Notes: generated by a model from the letters alone, not told the origin. 64,000 nucleotides of DNA from an uncultured Clostridium sp. (GCA_930986425.1 CAKNJR010000001.1:186001-250000), one strand, 5' to 3'; shown: positions 27,543 to 36,474, numbered from the stretch's first letter. A program made the numbers and translations.

Positions 27543-28697
27543 TTATCTTTCATCATCATCTCTTTCTTTTTCTCTCTTTTTTTCTCTCTTATACTTTTCT
27601 TCGAATTCTATACTTAATGGTGAACTATATCCATCTATCATTCTTGGTAAATTTGGGTCATCTTCTCTAAATAAATAATCTAAATCAATTATAACCATAT
27701 CTCCTCTTTTTAACGGCTCTCCTTCATAAGATTTAGAAAATCCTACTGAATTAGGTGCAACATCAATTACTTGTCCCCTCCATTTTGTAACATTATCATC
27801 TAAAAGTTTGCCTACATTCTCCCATTTTGCATCAATCCATACAATACCACTATCTCTAAGTTCCTTATATATTTGATATAATTTTTCATCATCTTGCTCT
27901 TTTTCAGAAAAAAAAGTATCAGCATAAGAGGTTACCTCAAAATAAGCCATTACACTTTTATCTTCTAGAGTATAGTTGGCTCTTGCTATTGGTTGCAAAA
28001 ATCTTCTATGATTTGGAATTTGATATTTTAAAATTTCGTCTCCGAATTTAATAACTTTATTACCTATTCTATAAACAGTTGAATAAGAGCCTTCTCCTAC
28101 AAATTCTATATCTGTATAATCTTTATTCGTTTCGTCTAAGACTTCTCTTAAAACAATATCTAAAGCAGTTTTACATTCTTCCTTTTCCTTTTCGTCAAAA
28201 GCATCTCTCCAAAATTTACATTTTTCTCTTTTTTCTTTTGTTTCAAATAAAGAGCCAAACCATAATCCCATCACAAAATTTTTAGAATTTTCTCTAATTT
28301 TACTATTTATAGCTTTATCTAAGTTTCTATTTTTTCCCTTAATAGCTTGAAAATAATCAAATATTTTCTCCTCATTCTCTTGTGAAAAGATCTTATCAAA
28401 ATTAGTCAAAATTGCATTTGGATTATACATTGCAATTGTTGATAAGATAGTTCCTCTATATAGTGGTATTCTTTTTAATAAATCTGGTAAATATTTTTCA
28501 ATAACTTTATCATAATCTGAATCGTAAATACATTCATCCATAATATAATCAAATAATATGTCTTCTCTATATTTCACATATTCTAGTACTTCACCAAAAT
28601 GCTCTAAAATTATCTCTTTATTTGTTTTACCATCTCTGCTTATATCTACAAAAATTTGTAATTCATTGACTAACTGTCCTAAATATTCATCATTCAT
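27543..28697 (-). CDS. Divergent protein-kinase-like protein
   Basis: 384 residues. Residues 1-190 are helical, charged and unassigned. From about 195 the motifs of a protein-kinase fold appear in order: Gly-rich loop GEGSYSTVY (201-209), ATP-anchoring Lys217 in KVIKFG, catalytic loop WIDAKWENVG (287-296; Asp289, Lys291, Asn294), and a DFG-equivalent metal Asp338 in IIDLDYLF. All catalytic positions are kept, so kinase activity is plausible; the substrate is unknown. Small-molecule kinases share this fold, so protein phosphorylation is not certain. No membrane span or PASTA domain is present, unlike PrkC. It ends in a Lys/Arg/Glu/Asp-rich tail. It lies between enolase and ylmH. Confidence 0.7.
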   Translation of the reverse strand: MNDEYLGQLVNELQIFVDISRDGKTNKEIILEHFGEVLEYVKYREDILFDYIMDECIYDSDYDKVIEKYLPDLLKRIPLYRGTILSTIAMYNPNAILTNFDKIFSQENEEKIFDYFQAIKGKNRNLDKAINSKIRENSKNFVMGLWFGSLFETKEKREKCKFWRDAFDEKEKEECKTALDIVLREVLDETNKDYTDIEFVGEGSYSTVYRIGNKVIKFGDEILKYQIPNHRRFLQPIARANYTLEDKSVMAYFEVTSYADTFFSEKEQDDEKLYQIYKELRDSGIVWIDAKWENVGKLLDDNVTKWRGQVIDVAPNSVGFSKSYEGEPLKRGDMVIIDLDYLFREDDPNLPRMIDGYSSPLSIEFEEKYKREKKREKERDDDER

Positions 28698-28731
28698 ATC
28701 ATAATTCCTTTCAGCATTATCTATAATGCTT

Positions 28732-29523
28732 TTATTTTTCTATTTCTAAAGAAATTCTTCCACTTTTAGTTGTACCTAATATTTTGTTAATTTTAAATCT
28801 TCCTTTTCCTCTAATTGTAATATAATCTCCCTCTACAATATTTTTAGATGGTCTTATCTCTTCTTTGAAATTAACAAATACTCTTTCTGCTTCTAAAATT
28901 TTATTAGCATCATTTCTTGAACATCTGGCAAGTTCTCCAACAATACAATCTAATCTCATAGATGGTATATTAATTTTTATAATCTCTTTTTTAGGTTTAA
29001 TATATATAAGCTCATCTATTTTATGTATTTCAATATTAGATTTTTGAAATCTTGTTAAACCTTTTAAATTATCTTTTAAATATTCAGCTAAGTCTTGCTT
29101 TACAATTATATCTGCACCATCATTTCTTACAATTATATCACCTATTTTTTCTCTTTTGATGCCCAACTTCATTAGTCCACCTAAATAAATTCTATGCTCA
29201 TATTGTCCTTGTAAATTATTTGGCAATGTTATTCTAATTATTGATAATAAATTATTTATTTCCTCTTGATTTATATATTCTAAATTACTAGAAAAAGCAA
29301 CAATATTCCTTTCTGCATCATCATAGCCACCAAAGAATATGTAGTTATCATATCTTCTTAATTCGAGCATTTCTCTTATAATAGATTGTTGTCTTAAATC
29401 TAAAAAATCTGTTGACTCAAGTTTATTTCTGCTTTGAGCAAATTTTAATTTATCTAATATTCTTGCGACTAGAATTTTATCTTCATTTTTTTGTTGTTTT
29501 GTAATTTCTGATTGCTTATCCAT
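28732..29523 (-). CDS. ylmH: YlmH-family S4-domain RNA-binding protein
   Basis: 263-residue protein of the YlmH family, which binds ribosomes through an S4 domain and helps rescue nascent-chain-blocked 50S subunits. The N-terminal region shows FLDLRQQSIIREML and IFFGGYDDAERNI. The C-terminal S4 domain (about 185-245) shows RLDCIVGELARCSRNDANKILEAERVFVNF. The open frame reaches 29568, but ATG 29523 follows GGAG at good spacing. In most Firmicutes it sits with sepF-divIVA; here it is separate and downstream of tRNA-Gln. Confidence 0.9.
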   Translation of the reverse strand: MDKQSEITKQQKNEDKILVARILDKLKFAQSRNKLESTDFLDLRQQSIIREMLELRRYDNYIFFGGYDDAERNIVAFSSNLEYINQEEINNLLSIIRITLPNNLQGQYEHRIYLGGLMKLGIKREKIGDIIVRNDGADIIVKQDLAEYLKDNLKGLTRFQKSNIEIHKIDELIYIKPKKEIIKINIPSMRLDCIVGELARCSRNDANKILEAERVFVNFKEEIRPSKNIVEGDYITIRGKGRFKINKILGTTKSGRISLEIEK

Positions 29524-29601
29524 AAATTTTATTCTCCATTCTTTTTTGTATAAAAGAGAGCAGGTCAAAACCTACTCTCAGAGCGCTCATATAATGTATT
29601 T

Positions 29602-29676
29602 TGGCTGGGGTACTAAGATTCGAACTTAGGAATGTCGGAGTCAGAGTCCGATGCCTTACCGCTTGGCGATACCCCA
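29602..29676 (-). tRNA. tRNA-Gln (anticodon CUG)
   Basis: 75-nt minus-strand cloverleaf. The acceptor TGGGGTA pairs with TACCCCA, the discriminator is G and CCA is encoded. The anticodon loop CTCTGAC gives CTG (reads CAG). It complements the UUG tRNA-Gln at 7.8 kb and resembles it along the D and anticodon arms. Confidence 0.95.
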
Positions 29677-29748
29677 ATATGTACTTTTATAATATATCAC
29701 AATTTTAGTTTGTTTGCAACATAATTTAATTAATTTTAAAATACAATA

Positions 29749-29796
29749 ACAGCGAGAAGGCTACAACCTACATCTAGGCAATAGCCTTCCCACTGT
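29749..29796 (-). terminator. Long hairpin after the 163-aa gene
   Basis: Outer 4-bp and inner 8-bp arms (29749-29752/29793-29796 and 29756-29763/29782-29789) with an 18-nt loop, followed on the minus strand by TTATTGTATTTT. It is 24 bp after the stop at 29820. Confidence 0.6.
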
Positions 29797-29819
29797 ATCA
29801 GATATGAAGTGTTGTGTTA

Positions 29820-30311
29820 TCACGGACAATTGGTGTGAGCCAGCAGTTTACCTTCTCTAATCTCCAATAAGGTTAGCTGTTTCTTATCGCGAAGCGATAT
29901 ATTTCCAGACAAAACCTCATTGATCGTGAACTGCTTTCTACACTTTGGGCAAATATCCCATTTTTTTGGAATGTGGATTTCTCTCGTTCTAATCGACGAT
30001 GCAATTCTTGTGAATTCTTTCCAAGTCATAACCATCGGAACTTTCATTGTCCCACAGATATTTGCTTGATAGATGATTTGAACAGTCCCTCTACCAGTCA
30101 GCAGTAGCTTTCCATTTACCACAAGCTCTTGAATCCACTCGCCACTCTGTTCATACTTTTTCAAGCGAAGCATGAGCAATTCGTTGAGCGAATCCAATGA
30201 ATTCAAGTGAGTTACAGTAAAATTGTAGCCATCAACTTTCCGGTCTTGAGGACATAGCTCATAGCGAATATCTGCTTCTTGTAATCTGCCAGCAGATATA
30301 CTGCCAACCAT
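29820..30311 (-). CDS. 163-aa protein of atypical composition with CxxC motif
   Basis: Soluble protein with a single CPKC pair (WDICPKCRKQF, near residue 121) and two further cysteines, one near the start (ELCPQD) and one at the end (HTNCP). Together these could form a small zinc site. No family recognised. GTG 30320 overlaps the SD AAGGAG, so ATG 30311 is chosen. Like the gene at 25.6 kb it has its own consensus promoter, strong SD and hairpin. Hand-counted blocks are 38-43% G+C against about 25% in neighbouring genes, suggesting transfer from a less AT-rich source. Function unknown. Confidence 0.65.
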   Translation of the reverse strand: MVGSISAGRLQEADIRYELCPQDRKVDGYNFTVTHLNSLDSLNELLMLRLKKYEQSGEWIQELVVNGKLLLTGRGTVQIIYQANICGTMKVPMVMTWKEFTRIASSIRTREIHIPKKWDICPKCRKQFTINEVLSGNISLRDKKQLTLLEIREGKLLAHTNCP

Positions 30312-30380
30312 AACGCTCACTCCTTACACTAATATTTTTGAATGTTAGCCATTCAGTATACACCGAATTACTTGAAAGTG

Positions 30381-30409
30381 ATTATATACCTTAATTCTAC
30401 ATATTTCAA
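30381..30409 (-). promoter_or_regulatory. Promoter of the 163-aa gene
   Basis: On the minus strand TTGAAA (30404-30409), 17 bp, TATAAT (30381-30386), about 70 bp before the start codon. Confidence 0.75.
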
Positions 30410-30431
30410 CACTTTTTCTAATAATAGTTCC

Positions 30432-33014
30432 TTACTCTGTTCTCAAAGCTTTTACTGGGTCACGTTTACTTGCCATTCTAGCTGGAATTAAACCTGCAAT
30501 TATAGTTAAGAACATACTAATTAATACAAGTATTATTCCTGCCTGCCATGGTAAAAATGCCTCAACATTCACTCCTGTAATAGATAGTATTACTGCATTT
30601 ATTGGAATAGTAAGTAGCACTGTAACTCCTATGCCAAGTAGTCCAGAAACTAAACCTGTAATAAATGTTTCTGCATTAAATACTCTTGATATATCTCTTT
30701 TAGAAGCACCAATTGCTCTTAAAATACCAATTTCCTTTGTTCTTTCCAATACTGATATATAGGTTATAATGCCTATCATTATTGATGAAACAATTAATGA
30801 AATTGCAATAAATGCAATTAACACATAGCTTATTGTATCAACTATTGTAGAAACAGAATCCATCATTATTCCTACTGTATCTGTATAATTGATTTTGTCA
30901 TTCTCATTTTCTTGTGAATTATTATATTCTGTAATAGCATTAGATATAGTTTCTTTTGCATCAAAGTCTTTTGGATAAATGCTAATTGTAGTTGGTGAAT
31001 TCAAATCAATTACACCTAATTTTTCTAAATTTCCATCATATGATGCTTCATTATTTTCTGCATAAGCATTCATCAAATTTCTTAAATCTTCAGTTGACAT
31101 ATTGGCTAATTGCATTTTTTGTTCAGTTGATAGGCTATCTAAACTAAACTCTTCCTCTTCGCCATCTTTTGGAAAATCTAGTCCTGTAAATACGTTTACA
31201 TCTGGATTATCCATCTGTTCTTTAACAATTTCAGCATCTTTTACTTTGTTAATTACATATTCTGTTAAAGCTTTTATATATCCAATTCCACCTTGAGTAT
31301 TACTGCTTACACTATTTTCTTTTTGTTTTACAATTCCTACAACCTTAATTTTTTCTGCATTGTCTACTTTTTCTTTTACATAATCTTTGTTATCACTTTT
31401 ATCTACCCAAGCTCCATTTTCTTTTGCATAGTAATCTGAATTTAATAAAATTTTAAATGTTAAATTTAAGAAATCATCATAGCTGTAACTTTTTTGTTCT
31501 TCTGTTTCCTCTATTTCTTCTCCATTTTCAATTTTATTCATTTTTTCTTCTATTTCAGCTTGGTCCATAATTCCTAAAGAATACAATGTATAATCACTTA
31601 TTTCATTATCTTTATCTACTATTACGACCACTTCATTATAATTTTCAGGCCATTTTCCTTCTAATAAATCATATTGATTATCTAACATTTCTTGATTATC
31701 AAATAATTCTGAAAATACATCTACTCTGCTCATCATAGCTGAATTAGAGCCAAGCATATCAGTTCCAGCTTCAACCATAGTTTCCATTCCCATCTTTTCT
31801 GCAACTGTACTTGGATTTACTTGAACTGCACCATTTGATGTATCTGATTTATATAAATTTAAATTCAAATCATAAGAATATTGTATAGCATTTGCATAAT
31901 TACTTATATTATCAGTGGTTTCCAAATACTCTTTAAATTTAGTTAAATTATTACTTTTAACATCATTTGCAAATGTATCAAGCATTGAGTTTGTAATATA
32001 TTTTGTATATATCTTCCCGTCTTCTTTTTCTGCTCTACCCTCTACGTTAGTGTCCATTAAACTAGACATCATTCCACTCATATCAATTGTAGATTCTTGA
32101 ATTGTTACAGGATATGATGAAAGCGTATCTTCTTCTATGCTGTTAATATAATTTTGTACACCTGCTGATAGAGATAAAATAAGAGCAATTCCTATAATTC
32201 CAATACTTCCCGCAAATGCAGTTAATATTGTTCTTCCTTTTTTAGTCATTAAATTATTTAAACTAAGTGATAAAGCTGTAAGAAAACTCATTGATGGTTT
32301 CTTTTTCTTGCCATCATCTATATTTTTATTTTCTTCATCGCAAGAATTACTATCATCAGTAATTTCTCCGTCAAGAATTCTTACTGTTCTTGTAGCATAT
32401 TTCTCAGCTAATTCTGGATTATGAGTTACCATTATTATTAAATGGTCTTTTGAAATTTCTTTAAGAATTTCCATAACTTGCACACTAGTTTTTGTATCTA
32501 ATGCACCAGTTGGCTCATCTGCAAGTATTATATCTGGATTGTTTACTAAAGCTCTAGCAATTGCAACTCTCTGCATTTGTCCACCAGATAATTCATTTGG
32601 TTTTTGATGAATTTTATCTCCGAGTCCAACCTTTTCTAATGCTTCAATTGCTCTCTTTTTTCTTTCTTTTTTAGAAACTCCAGAAATTGTAAGTGCAAGT
32701 TCTACATTTGATAGTATGCTTTGGTGTGGTATTAAGTTATAGCTTTGAAAAACAAATCCAATACTATGATTTCTATAACTGTCCCAATCCCTGTCTTTAA
32801 ACTCTTTTGTAGATTTTCCGTTTATGATTAAATCACCACTTGTATAGTGGTCTAATCCTCCTATAATATTAAGAAGTGTTGTTTTTCCACAACCACTTTG
32901 TCCTAATATTGCAACAAATTCATTTTCTCTAAATTTAATACTTATTCCTTTTAGAGCATGAACTGTTTCCGTGGAGGTTTTATAATCTTTTTTTATGTTT
33001 TTTAACTCTAACAT
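30432..33014 (-). CDS. ABC transporter, fused ATPase and MacB/FtsX-type permease
   Basis: 860 residues. The N-terminal ABC ATPase (1-225) has Walker A GQSGCGKT (38-45), signature LSGGQMQRVAIARAL and Walker B IILADEPTG. A membrane span near 268-290 is followed by a large extracytoplasmic domain (about 290-730) and then a C-terminal FtsX-type block of three spans with VLERTKEIGILRAIGASKRDISRVF. This architecture belongs to mechanotransmission ABC proteins (MacB/LolD-like) of Gram-positives that act in peptide resistance or envelope signalling. No two-component system or accessory gene is adjacent, so the role is unassigned. ATG 33014 follows AAAGGGG. Confidence 0.9.
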   Translation of the reverse strand: MLELKNIKKDYKTSTETVHALKGISIKFRENEFVAILGQSGCGKTTLLNIIGGLDHYTSGDLIINGKSTKEFKDRDWDSYRNHSIGFVFQSYNLIPHQSILSNVELALTISGVSKKERKKRAIEALEKVGLGDKIHQKPNELSGGQMQRVAIARALVNNPDIILADEPTGALDTKTSVQVMEILKEISKDHLIIMVTHNPELAEKYATRTVRILDGEITDDSNSCDEENKNIDDGKKKKPSMSFLTALSLSLNNLMTKKGRTILTAFAGSIGIIGIALILSLSAGVQNYINSIEEDTLSSYPVTIQESTIDMSGMMSSLMDTNVEGRAEKEDGKIYTKYITNSMLDTFANDVKSNNLTKFKEYLETTDNISNYANAIQYSYDLNLNLYKSDTSNGAVQVNPSTVAEKMGMETMVEAGTDMLGSNSAMMSRVDVFSELFDNQEMLDNQYDLLEGKWPENYNEVVVIVDKDNEISDYTLYSLGIMDQAEIEEKMNKIENGEEIEETEEQKSYSYDDFLNLTFKILLNSDYYAKENGAWVDKSDNKDYVKEKVDNAEKIKVVGIVKQKENSVSSNTQGGIGYIKALTEYVINKVKDAEIVKEQMDNPDVNVFTGLDFPKDGEEEEFSLDSLSTEQKMQLANMSTEDLRNLMNAYAENNEASYDGNLEKLGVIDLNSPTTISIYPKDFDAKETISNAITEYNNSQENENDKINYTDTVGIMMDSVSTIVDTISYVLIAFIAISLIVSSIMIGIITYISVLERTKEIGILRAIGASKRDISRVFNAETFITGLVSGLLGIGVTVLLTIPINAVILSITGVNVEAFLPWQAGIILVLISMFLTIIAGLIPARMASKRDPVKALRTE

Positions 33015-33184
33015 GGTAAGCCCCTTTCGTTATAGTTGCTAATAATATGAACTGTAATTTGAATGATGTTTATTTTACTAGCAAACTCTTTTTACTATAC
33101 AATATTATAAACCAAAAATCTAGAAAAAATATGTAAATTCTATGTGAATTTTTAGAAATTATATACTAGCTTTATTCCAGATTA

Positions 33185-34153
33185 TCAAAATGTGGTACAT
33201 AATCGAGTACTATTTCTATTTTTAAAATTATCATAACTTATATATCCATTGCTAAAATCAGCTATATGAGCATGTGATGTAGTACTCGCCGAAGCTGCCC
33301 AATATTTATCATTTAATCCAAACTCACTATAATTTTTCAAATTAATATTTAAATTTACTGCAAAGGCTGCCCATTCTGATTTAGATGGTACAAACCATCC
33401 TTCACTTACTTCTTCTCTAATTAATTTCCAAAAACCTTCATAAGGACACTCTGCTAATGCTTTTGCTGTTTTACTTTTTCCTTGTCCAAAATCATTTACT
33501 GAATCATCAGTAATAAGGTCTACATAATCAAAAAATGAACTGTCATACCATGTATTATATCCAAAATCAGTCAAATCCATGACATAAAACCTATCATTAC
33601 CGGCACTAGTTGATTTTATAACATCTTTAGTTCCAAATGGTCCATCATAATTTCTTTCACTTATTTCATATTTTTTTAAATTTGTTGCTTTTGAAATTTT
33701 ATATATTCCCCAACTATTACTCCATTGTCCGGATTTTTCTCTTGCTAAGTCAGCGAATATTATACCGTCTACTGTTCCATCTCCATCTATATCTGCATAA
33801 TATCCACTATATTCCTCCGTCTCACTCACTTCTACACTTTCTTTTCTTGTCCCTACTATCTTTTTTCCATCCACATATGCAGTTTTTCCTTCTGCTATGT
33901 CCTCTGCTGTTGCCGTTGCATCTGACGTATCTAAATCTTTTAAAGTTCCTGTAACTCCTCCCAAAGTTATTCCTTCTTTTATATATTCTGGTATTAAATT
34001 TCTATTATTTGAATCGTAATTAGCAGACTCATATTTCGTATTTTCTAGATTTCTATTTATAACGTTAGCTCCTACTATAACTCCAATAATAACAAATATT
34101 ACTATTATAGCAATTAATATTATTATCTTTTCTTTTTTACTTATTTTTTTCAT
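33185..34153 (-). CDS. Surface-type protein, paralogue A
   Basis: 322 residues. A basic N terminus and one membrane span (about 9-29) are followed by a ~47-residue module (57-103) reading YIKEGITLGGVTGTL...DTSDATATAEDI..GKTAYVDGKKIVGTR. This module also occurs in phage-tail and surface proteins of gut Firmicutes. Next comes an acidic calcium-loop-like DIDGDGTVDG (121-130) and a C-terminal domain resembling DUF1566/Lcl C-terminal proteins (GWFVPSKSEWAAF...KYWAASAS). The N-terminal third is shared with the gene at 45177-46370, and so is the 5' leader. Surface display is inferred from the membrane anchor. No sortase signal is present. Confidence 0.7.
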   Translation of the reverse strand: MKKISKKEKIIILIAIIVIFVIIGVIVGANVINRNLENTKYESANYDSNNRNLIPEYIKEGITLGGVTGTLKDLDTSDATATAEDIAEGKTAYVDGKKIVGTRKESVEVSETEEYSGYYADIDGDGTVDGIIFADLAREKSGQWSNSWGIYKISKATNLKKYEISERNYDGPFGTKDVIKSTSAGNDRFYVMDLTDFGYNTWYDSSFFDYVDLITDDSVNDFGQGKSKTAKALAECPYEGFWKLIREEVSEGWFVPSKSEWAAFAVNLNINLKNYSEFGLNDKYWAASASTTSHAHIADFSNGYISYDNFKNRNSTRLCTTF

Positions 34154-34170
34154 TTTTGTAATTCTCCTTT

Positions 34171-34210
34171 TTTATTTACTTTGTTTTTATTTACTTTGTT
34201 TTTATTTACG
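34171..34210 (-). repeat. 15-bp tandem repeat in the 5' UTR of paralogue A
   Basis: Two full copies (34171-34185, 34186-34200) and 9 bp of a third of TTTATTTACTTTGTT (plus-strand reading), between the leader terminator and the SD of paralogue A. It is absent from paralogue B. Confidence 0.8.
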
Positions 34211-34243
34211 ATAATTTTATAAAACAAAGCATTTAATTAAACT

Positions 34244-34311
34244 ACACGAAAAAGCTATGCATTCTAAACGAATTTTATATTCGCCTAAAATACATAGCTT
34301 TTGCTCTATGT
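34244..34311 (-). promoter_or_regulatory. Attenuator: mutually exclusive terminator and antiterminator, copy A
   Basis: On the minus strand a long hairpin (34249-34302, closing stem AAAAGCTATG/CATAGCTTTT) is followed by TTTTTC and lies in the 5' UTR, so it can end transcription before paralogue A. The ascending arm contains CTATGT (34292-34297 region), which can instead pair with ACATAG at 34306-34311 just upstream. The two folds exclude each other. Both elements are conserved in copy B. Confidence 0.7.
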
Positions 34312-34329
34312 TCATTATTTTTTATTCTA

Positions 34330-34392
34330 TTAAATCTTATGATATATATATATATATATATATACAGCCCCAAGGGTTTCATTGATTTTCAT
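34330..34392 (-). CDS. Leader peptide, copy A (20 aa)
   Basis: Short ORF MKINETLGAVYIYIYIYHKI, ATG 34392, TAA 34330-34332, with AAAGGAG 11 nt upstream. Alternating Tyr (TAT) and Ile (ATA) codons come from the (TA)n tract at 34342-34364. The stop precedes the alternative hairpins by about 20 nt, the layout of a leader-peptide attenuator. Copy B encodes the related MKNAGSLVAVYIYIYIS. Translation is supported by the conserved SD and start, not proven. Confidence 0.6.
   Translation of the reverse strand: MKINETLGAVYIYIYIYHKI
34342..34364. repeat. (TA)11 microsatellite in leader A
   Basis: 23 nt of alternating A and T; it encodes Tyr-Ile repeats of the leader peptide. The corresponding tract in copy B (46505-46525) is one unit shorter, so the two leaders end in different frames. 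Confidence 0.9.
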
Positions 34393-34430
34393 ATATTTTT
34401 TAGCTCCTTTATTATCCCTTTACCTTTATT

Positions 34431-34459
34431 ATTTTATACATTATTAGAACTTTAGTCAA
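34431..34459 (-). promoter_or_regulatory. Promoter of paralogue A leader
   Basis: Minus strand TTGACT (34454-34459), 17 bp, TAAAAT (34431-34436). The -10 region (TAATAATGT..TAAAAT) is also conserved ahead of copy B. Confidence 0.6.
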
Positions 34460-34556
34460 TAAATTGCATATTACGTTTTTATTACAATTTATATTTATTA
34501 CCTATTTCATTCTATTCTCCTGCAAAGTCTAATTTTAAAAAATAAGTCAAAGAATT

Positions 34557-35483
34557 TTATTCCACGCCTCTAAAATCAAATTTTGGCACATATTCCTCCT
34601 CATGTTTACCTAAATCCTGCATATAGCCATTTTCTAAATCTAATGCATACAAATAATTTTCTACTTCCCTATACTCTTTTATATTTATTTTTCTATTTAT
34701 ATTTTCTATATTTTTGGCTTTATAAGTTGGAAAATATTGAGCCATAACACTTACATATATATCTTTTGGCATATTTTCTTTTATCCACTTTAAAATTCTT
34801 TTTGTGTTTTGTACATGATTTGGCAAAATCAAATGTCTAATAATTACACCACTTTGAATAATGCCACTTTCATCAAACACTGGACTTCCAACTTGATTAT
34901 ACATTTCTTTTATTGCCTTTGTAGCTATTTCAAAATAATGTGGTGCTGATGAATATTTTTCAGCTAATTCATCTGCATAATATTTTAAATCAGGCAAATA
35001 TACATTAATATATCCATTTAATGCCTTTATTGTTTCAACATTTTCATATCCATTTGAATTATATATTATAGGTATATGTAAACCTTTTTCTCTAGCAATC
35101 TTTATAGCCTCTATTATTTGATACACGTACATTGTTGGTGTAACTAGATTTATATTATTTACATTTCTTTCTTGTTGCTCTATAAAGATTTCAGCAAGTC
35201 TTTCTACTGTAATTATCTTGCCTTTTCCTTCCGCACTTATCTCATGGTTTTGACAAAATACACATCTTAAATTACAGTTACTAAAAAATACTGTGCCAGA
35301 TGATTTCGTATCTTGACTAGCTCCGCTTATGCAAGGCTCTTCAAAGTCATGTGAAGACACTAAAGCTACTTTTACTTCGGTACCTAAATTACAAAATCCT
35401 TTTTCACCTTTTAATCTATTTACTTTACATCTTCTTGGACAAATCTCGCACTTTTCTAGCTTTTTTATTTCTTCAATTTCCAT
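34557..35483 (-). CDS. PflX-like radical SAM protein
   Basis: 308-residue radical SAM enzyme of the COG1313/PflX group, related to pyruvate formate-lyase activating enzymes. The N-terminal cysteines CEICPRRC (Cys12, 15, 19) and GFC are family-typical; the 4Fe-4S motif is CNLRCVFC (Cys70, 74, 77). Other features are VTPTMYVYQIIEAI and YLPDLKYY. No glycyl-radical enzyme gene is adjacent, so the target is unknown and an activase role is only inferred. Start ATG 35483 is consistent with family alignments. Confidence 0.85.
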   Translation of the reverse strand: MEIEEIKKLEKCEICPRRCKVNRLKGEKGFCNLGTEVKVALVSSHDFEEPCISGASQDTKSSGTVFFSNCNLRCVFCQNHEISAEGKGKIITVERLAEIFIEQQERNVNNINLVTPTMYVYQIIEAIKIAREKGLHIPIIYNSNGYENVETIKALNGYINVYLPDLKYYADELAEKYSSAPHYFEIATKAIKEMYNQVGSPVFDESGIIQSGVIIRHLILPNHVQNTKRILKWIKENMPKDIYVSVMAQYFPTYKAKNIENINRKINIKEYREVENYLYALDLENGYMQDLGKHEEEYVPKFDFRGVE

Positions 35484-35673
35484 ATCTATTTTCCCTTAAT
35501 CAATTTTTATTAACACAAAATAATACAAATATTATAGCACATTTTGTATAATTGTGGTATAATAACTTTGCTTAAATAAATTAATTCATTAACTAAAGCA
35601 ACAATATATAGCTTATGATTTTGACATAAATTATAAATATATATTTGTCTTAAAAGATATATAGGAGGCCAAA

Positions 35674-36429
35674 ATGTTATCACAACCAAAATTAGAAAAT
35701 GGGGTTTTCGAAGATACATATACAACAAGTTTTTCTCAAACGGGAATACATGATGTTTTAACAAATAAATCAATATTATCCATTTTAGAAAATATAGCTG
35801 GAAGACACAGTGCTTACGTTCATTTCACTTTTACAGATATTTCAAAATATAATTTAACTTGGGTCCTTTTAAATTGGAAACTTCAAGTTTTAAAGCGAAT
35901 TGGTGGAGAAGAAAATATTCGCATTCAAACTTGGGGCAGAATGATGACAAAAATATTTGTTTTAAGAGACTTTAAAATATATAACTCTAAAAATGAATTA
36001 TGTGCAATTGCAACATCTAAATGGTGCTTAGTGGACACTATTAAAGGAAAAATCGCCAAAATGCCTGACGATATACCCGAAATATATGGTGGATTTCATG
36101 ATGAATCCGTATTTGGAATTGAAGATATTCCAAAATTAACTGAGCCTACATCTTCTCCTATTACATCTGATAGTTATAAAATACGTAGATTTGATTTGGA
36201 CTTAAATAAACATGTTCATAACTTAAATTATTTAAATATTGCTTATGAACTATTACCTGAAGATGTTTATGATGGAGAAGAATTAAATAATGTGGAAATA
36301 CTTTACAAAAAAGAGCTAAGATATGGAAATGTAGTTAAATCTTATTTATATAAAGATAATGATGTGTACACTGTTGTTTTAAAAAGCCAGGACGATAGTA
36401 TATTGCATTCAATTATTAAGTTGTATTAA
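35674..36429 (+). CDS. Acyl-ACP thioesterase (FatA/FatB type)
   Basis: Hydrolyses acyl-ACP to free fatty acid. The 251-residue double hot-dog protein shows the N-terminal Tyr-rich TYTTSFSQTG substrate region, WxxxxW-type TSKWCLVD, and the catalytic region DLDLNKHVHN (174-183) with Asn178 and His180 in the second hot-dog. The length matches bacterial members. ATG 35674 follows AGGAGG. It has its own terminator and is monocistronic on the plus strand between two minus-strand groups. Confidence 0.9.
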   Translation: MLSQPKLENGVFEDTYTTSFSQTGIHDVLTNKSILSILENIAGRHSAYVHFTFTDISKYNLTWVLLNWKLQVLKRIGGEENIRIQTWGRMMTKIFVLRDFKIYNSKNELCAIATSKWCLVDTIKGKIAKMPDDIPEIYGGFHDESVFGIEDIPKLTEPTSSPITSDSYKIRRFDLDLNKHVHNLNYLNIAYELLPEDVYDGEELNNVEILYKKELRYGNVVKSYLYKDNDVYTVVLKSQDDSILHSIIKLY

Positions 36430-36442
36430 TTTTCTACTATAA

Positions 36443-36474
36443 TAGAGGGCAATGCTTATGCCCTCTAATTTTTT
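36443..36474 (+). terminator. Terminator of the thioesterase gene
   Basis: 9-bp perfect stem (36443-36451 with 36459-36467), 7-nt loop, followed by ATTTTTT; may act on gatD from the other side. Confidence 0.85.

Noticed and set aside
34141..34460. Known c-di-GMP riboswitch upstream of the surface protein
   Set aside because: None of the conserved core words of the c-di-GMP-I or -II classes are present; the element is better described as a leader-peptide attenuator.
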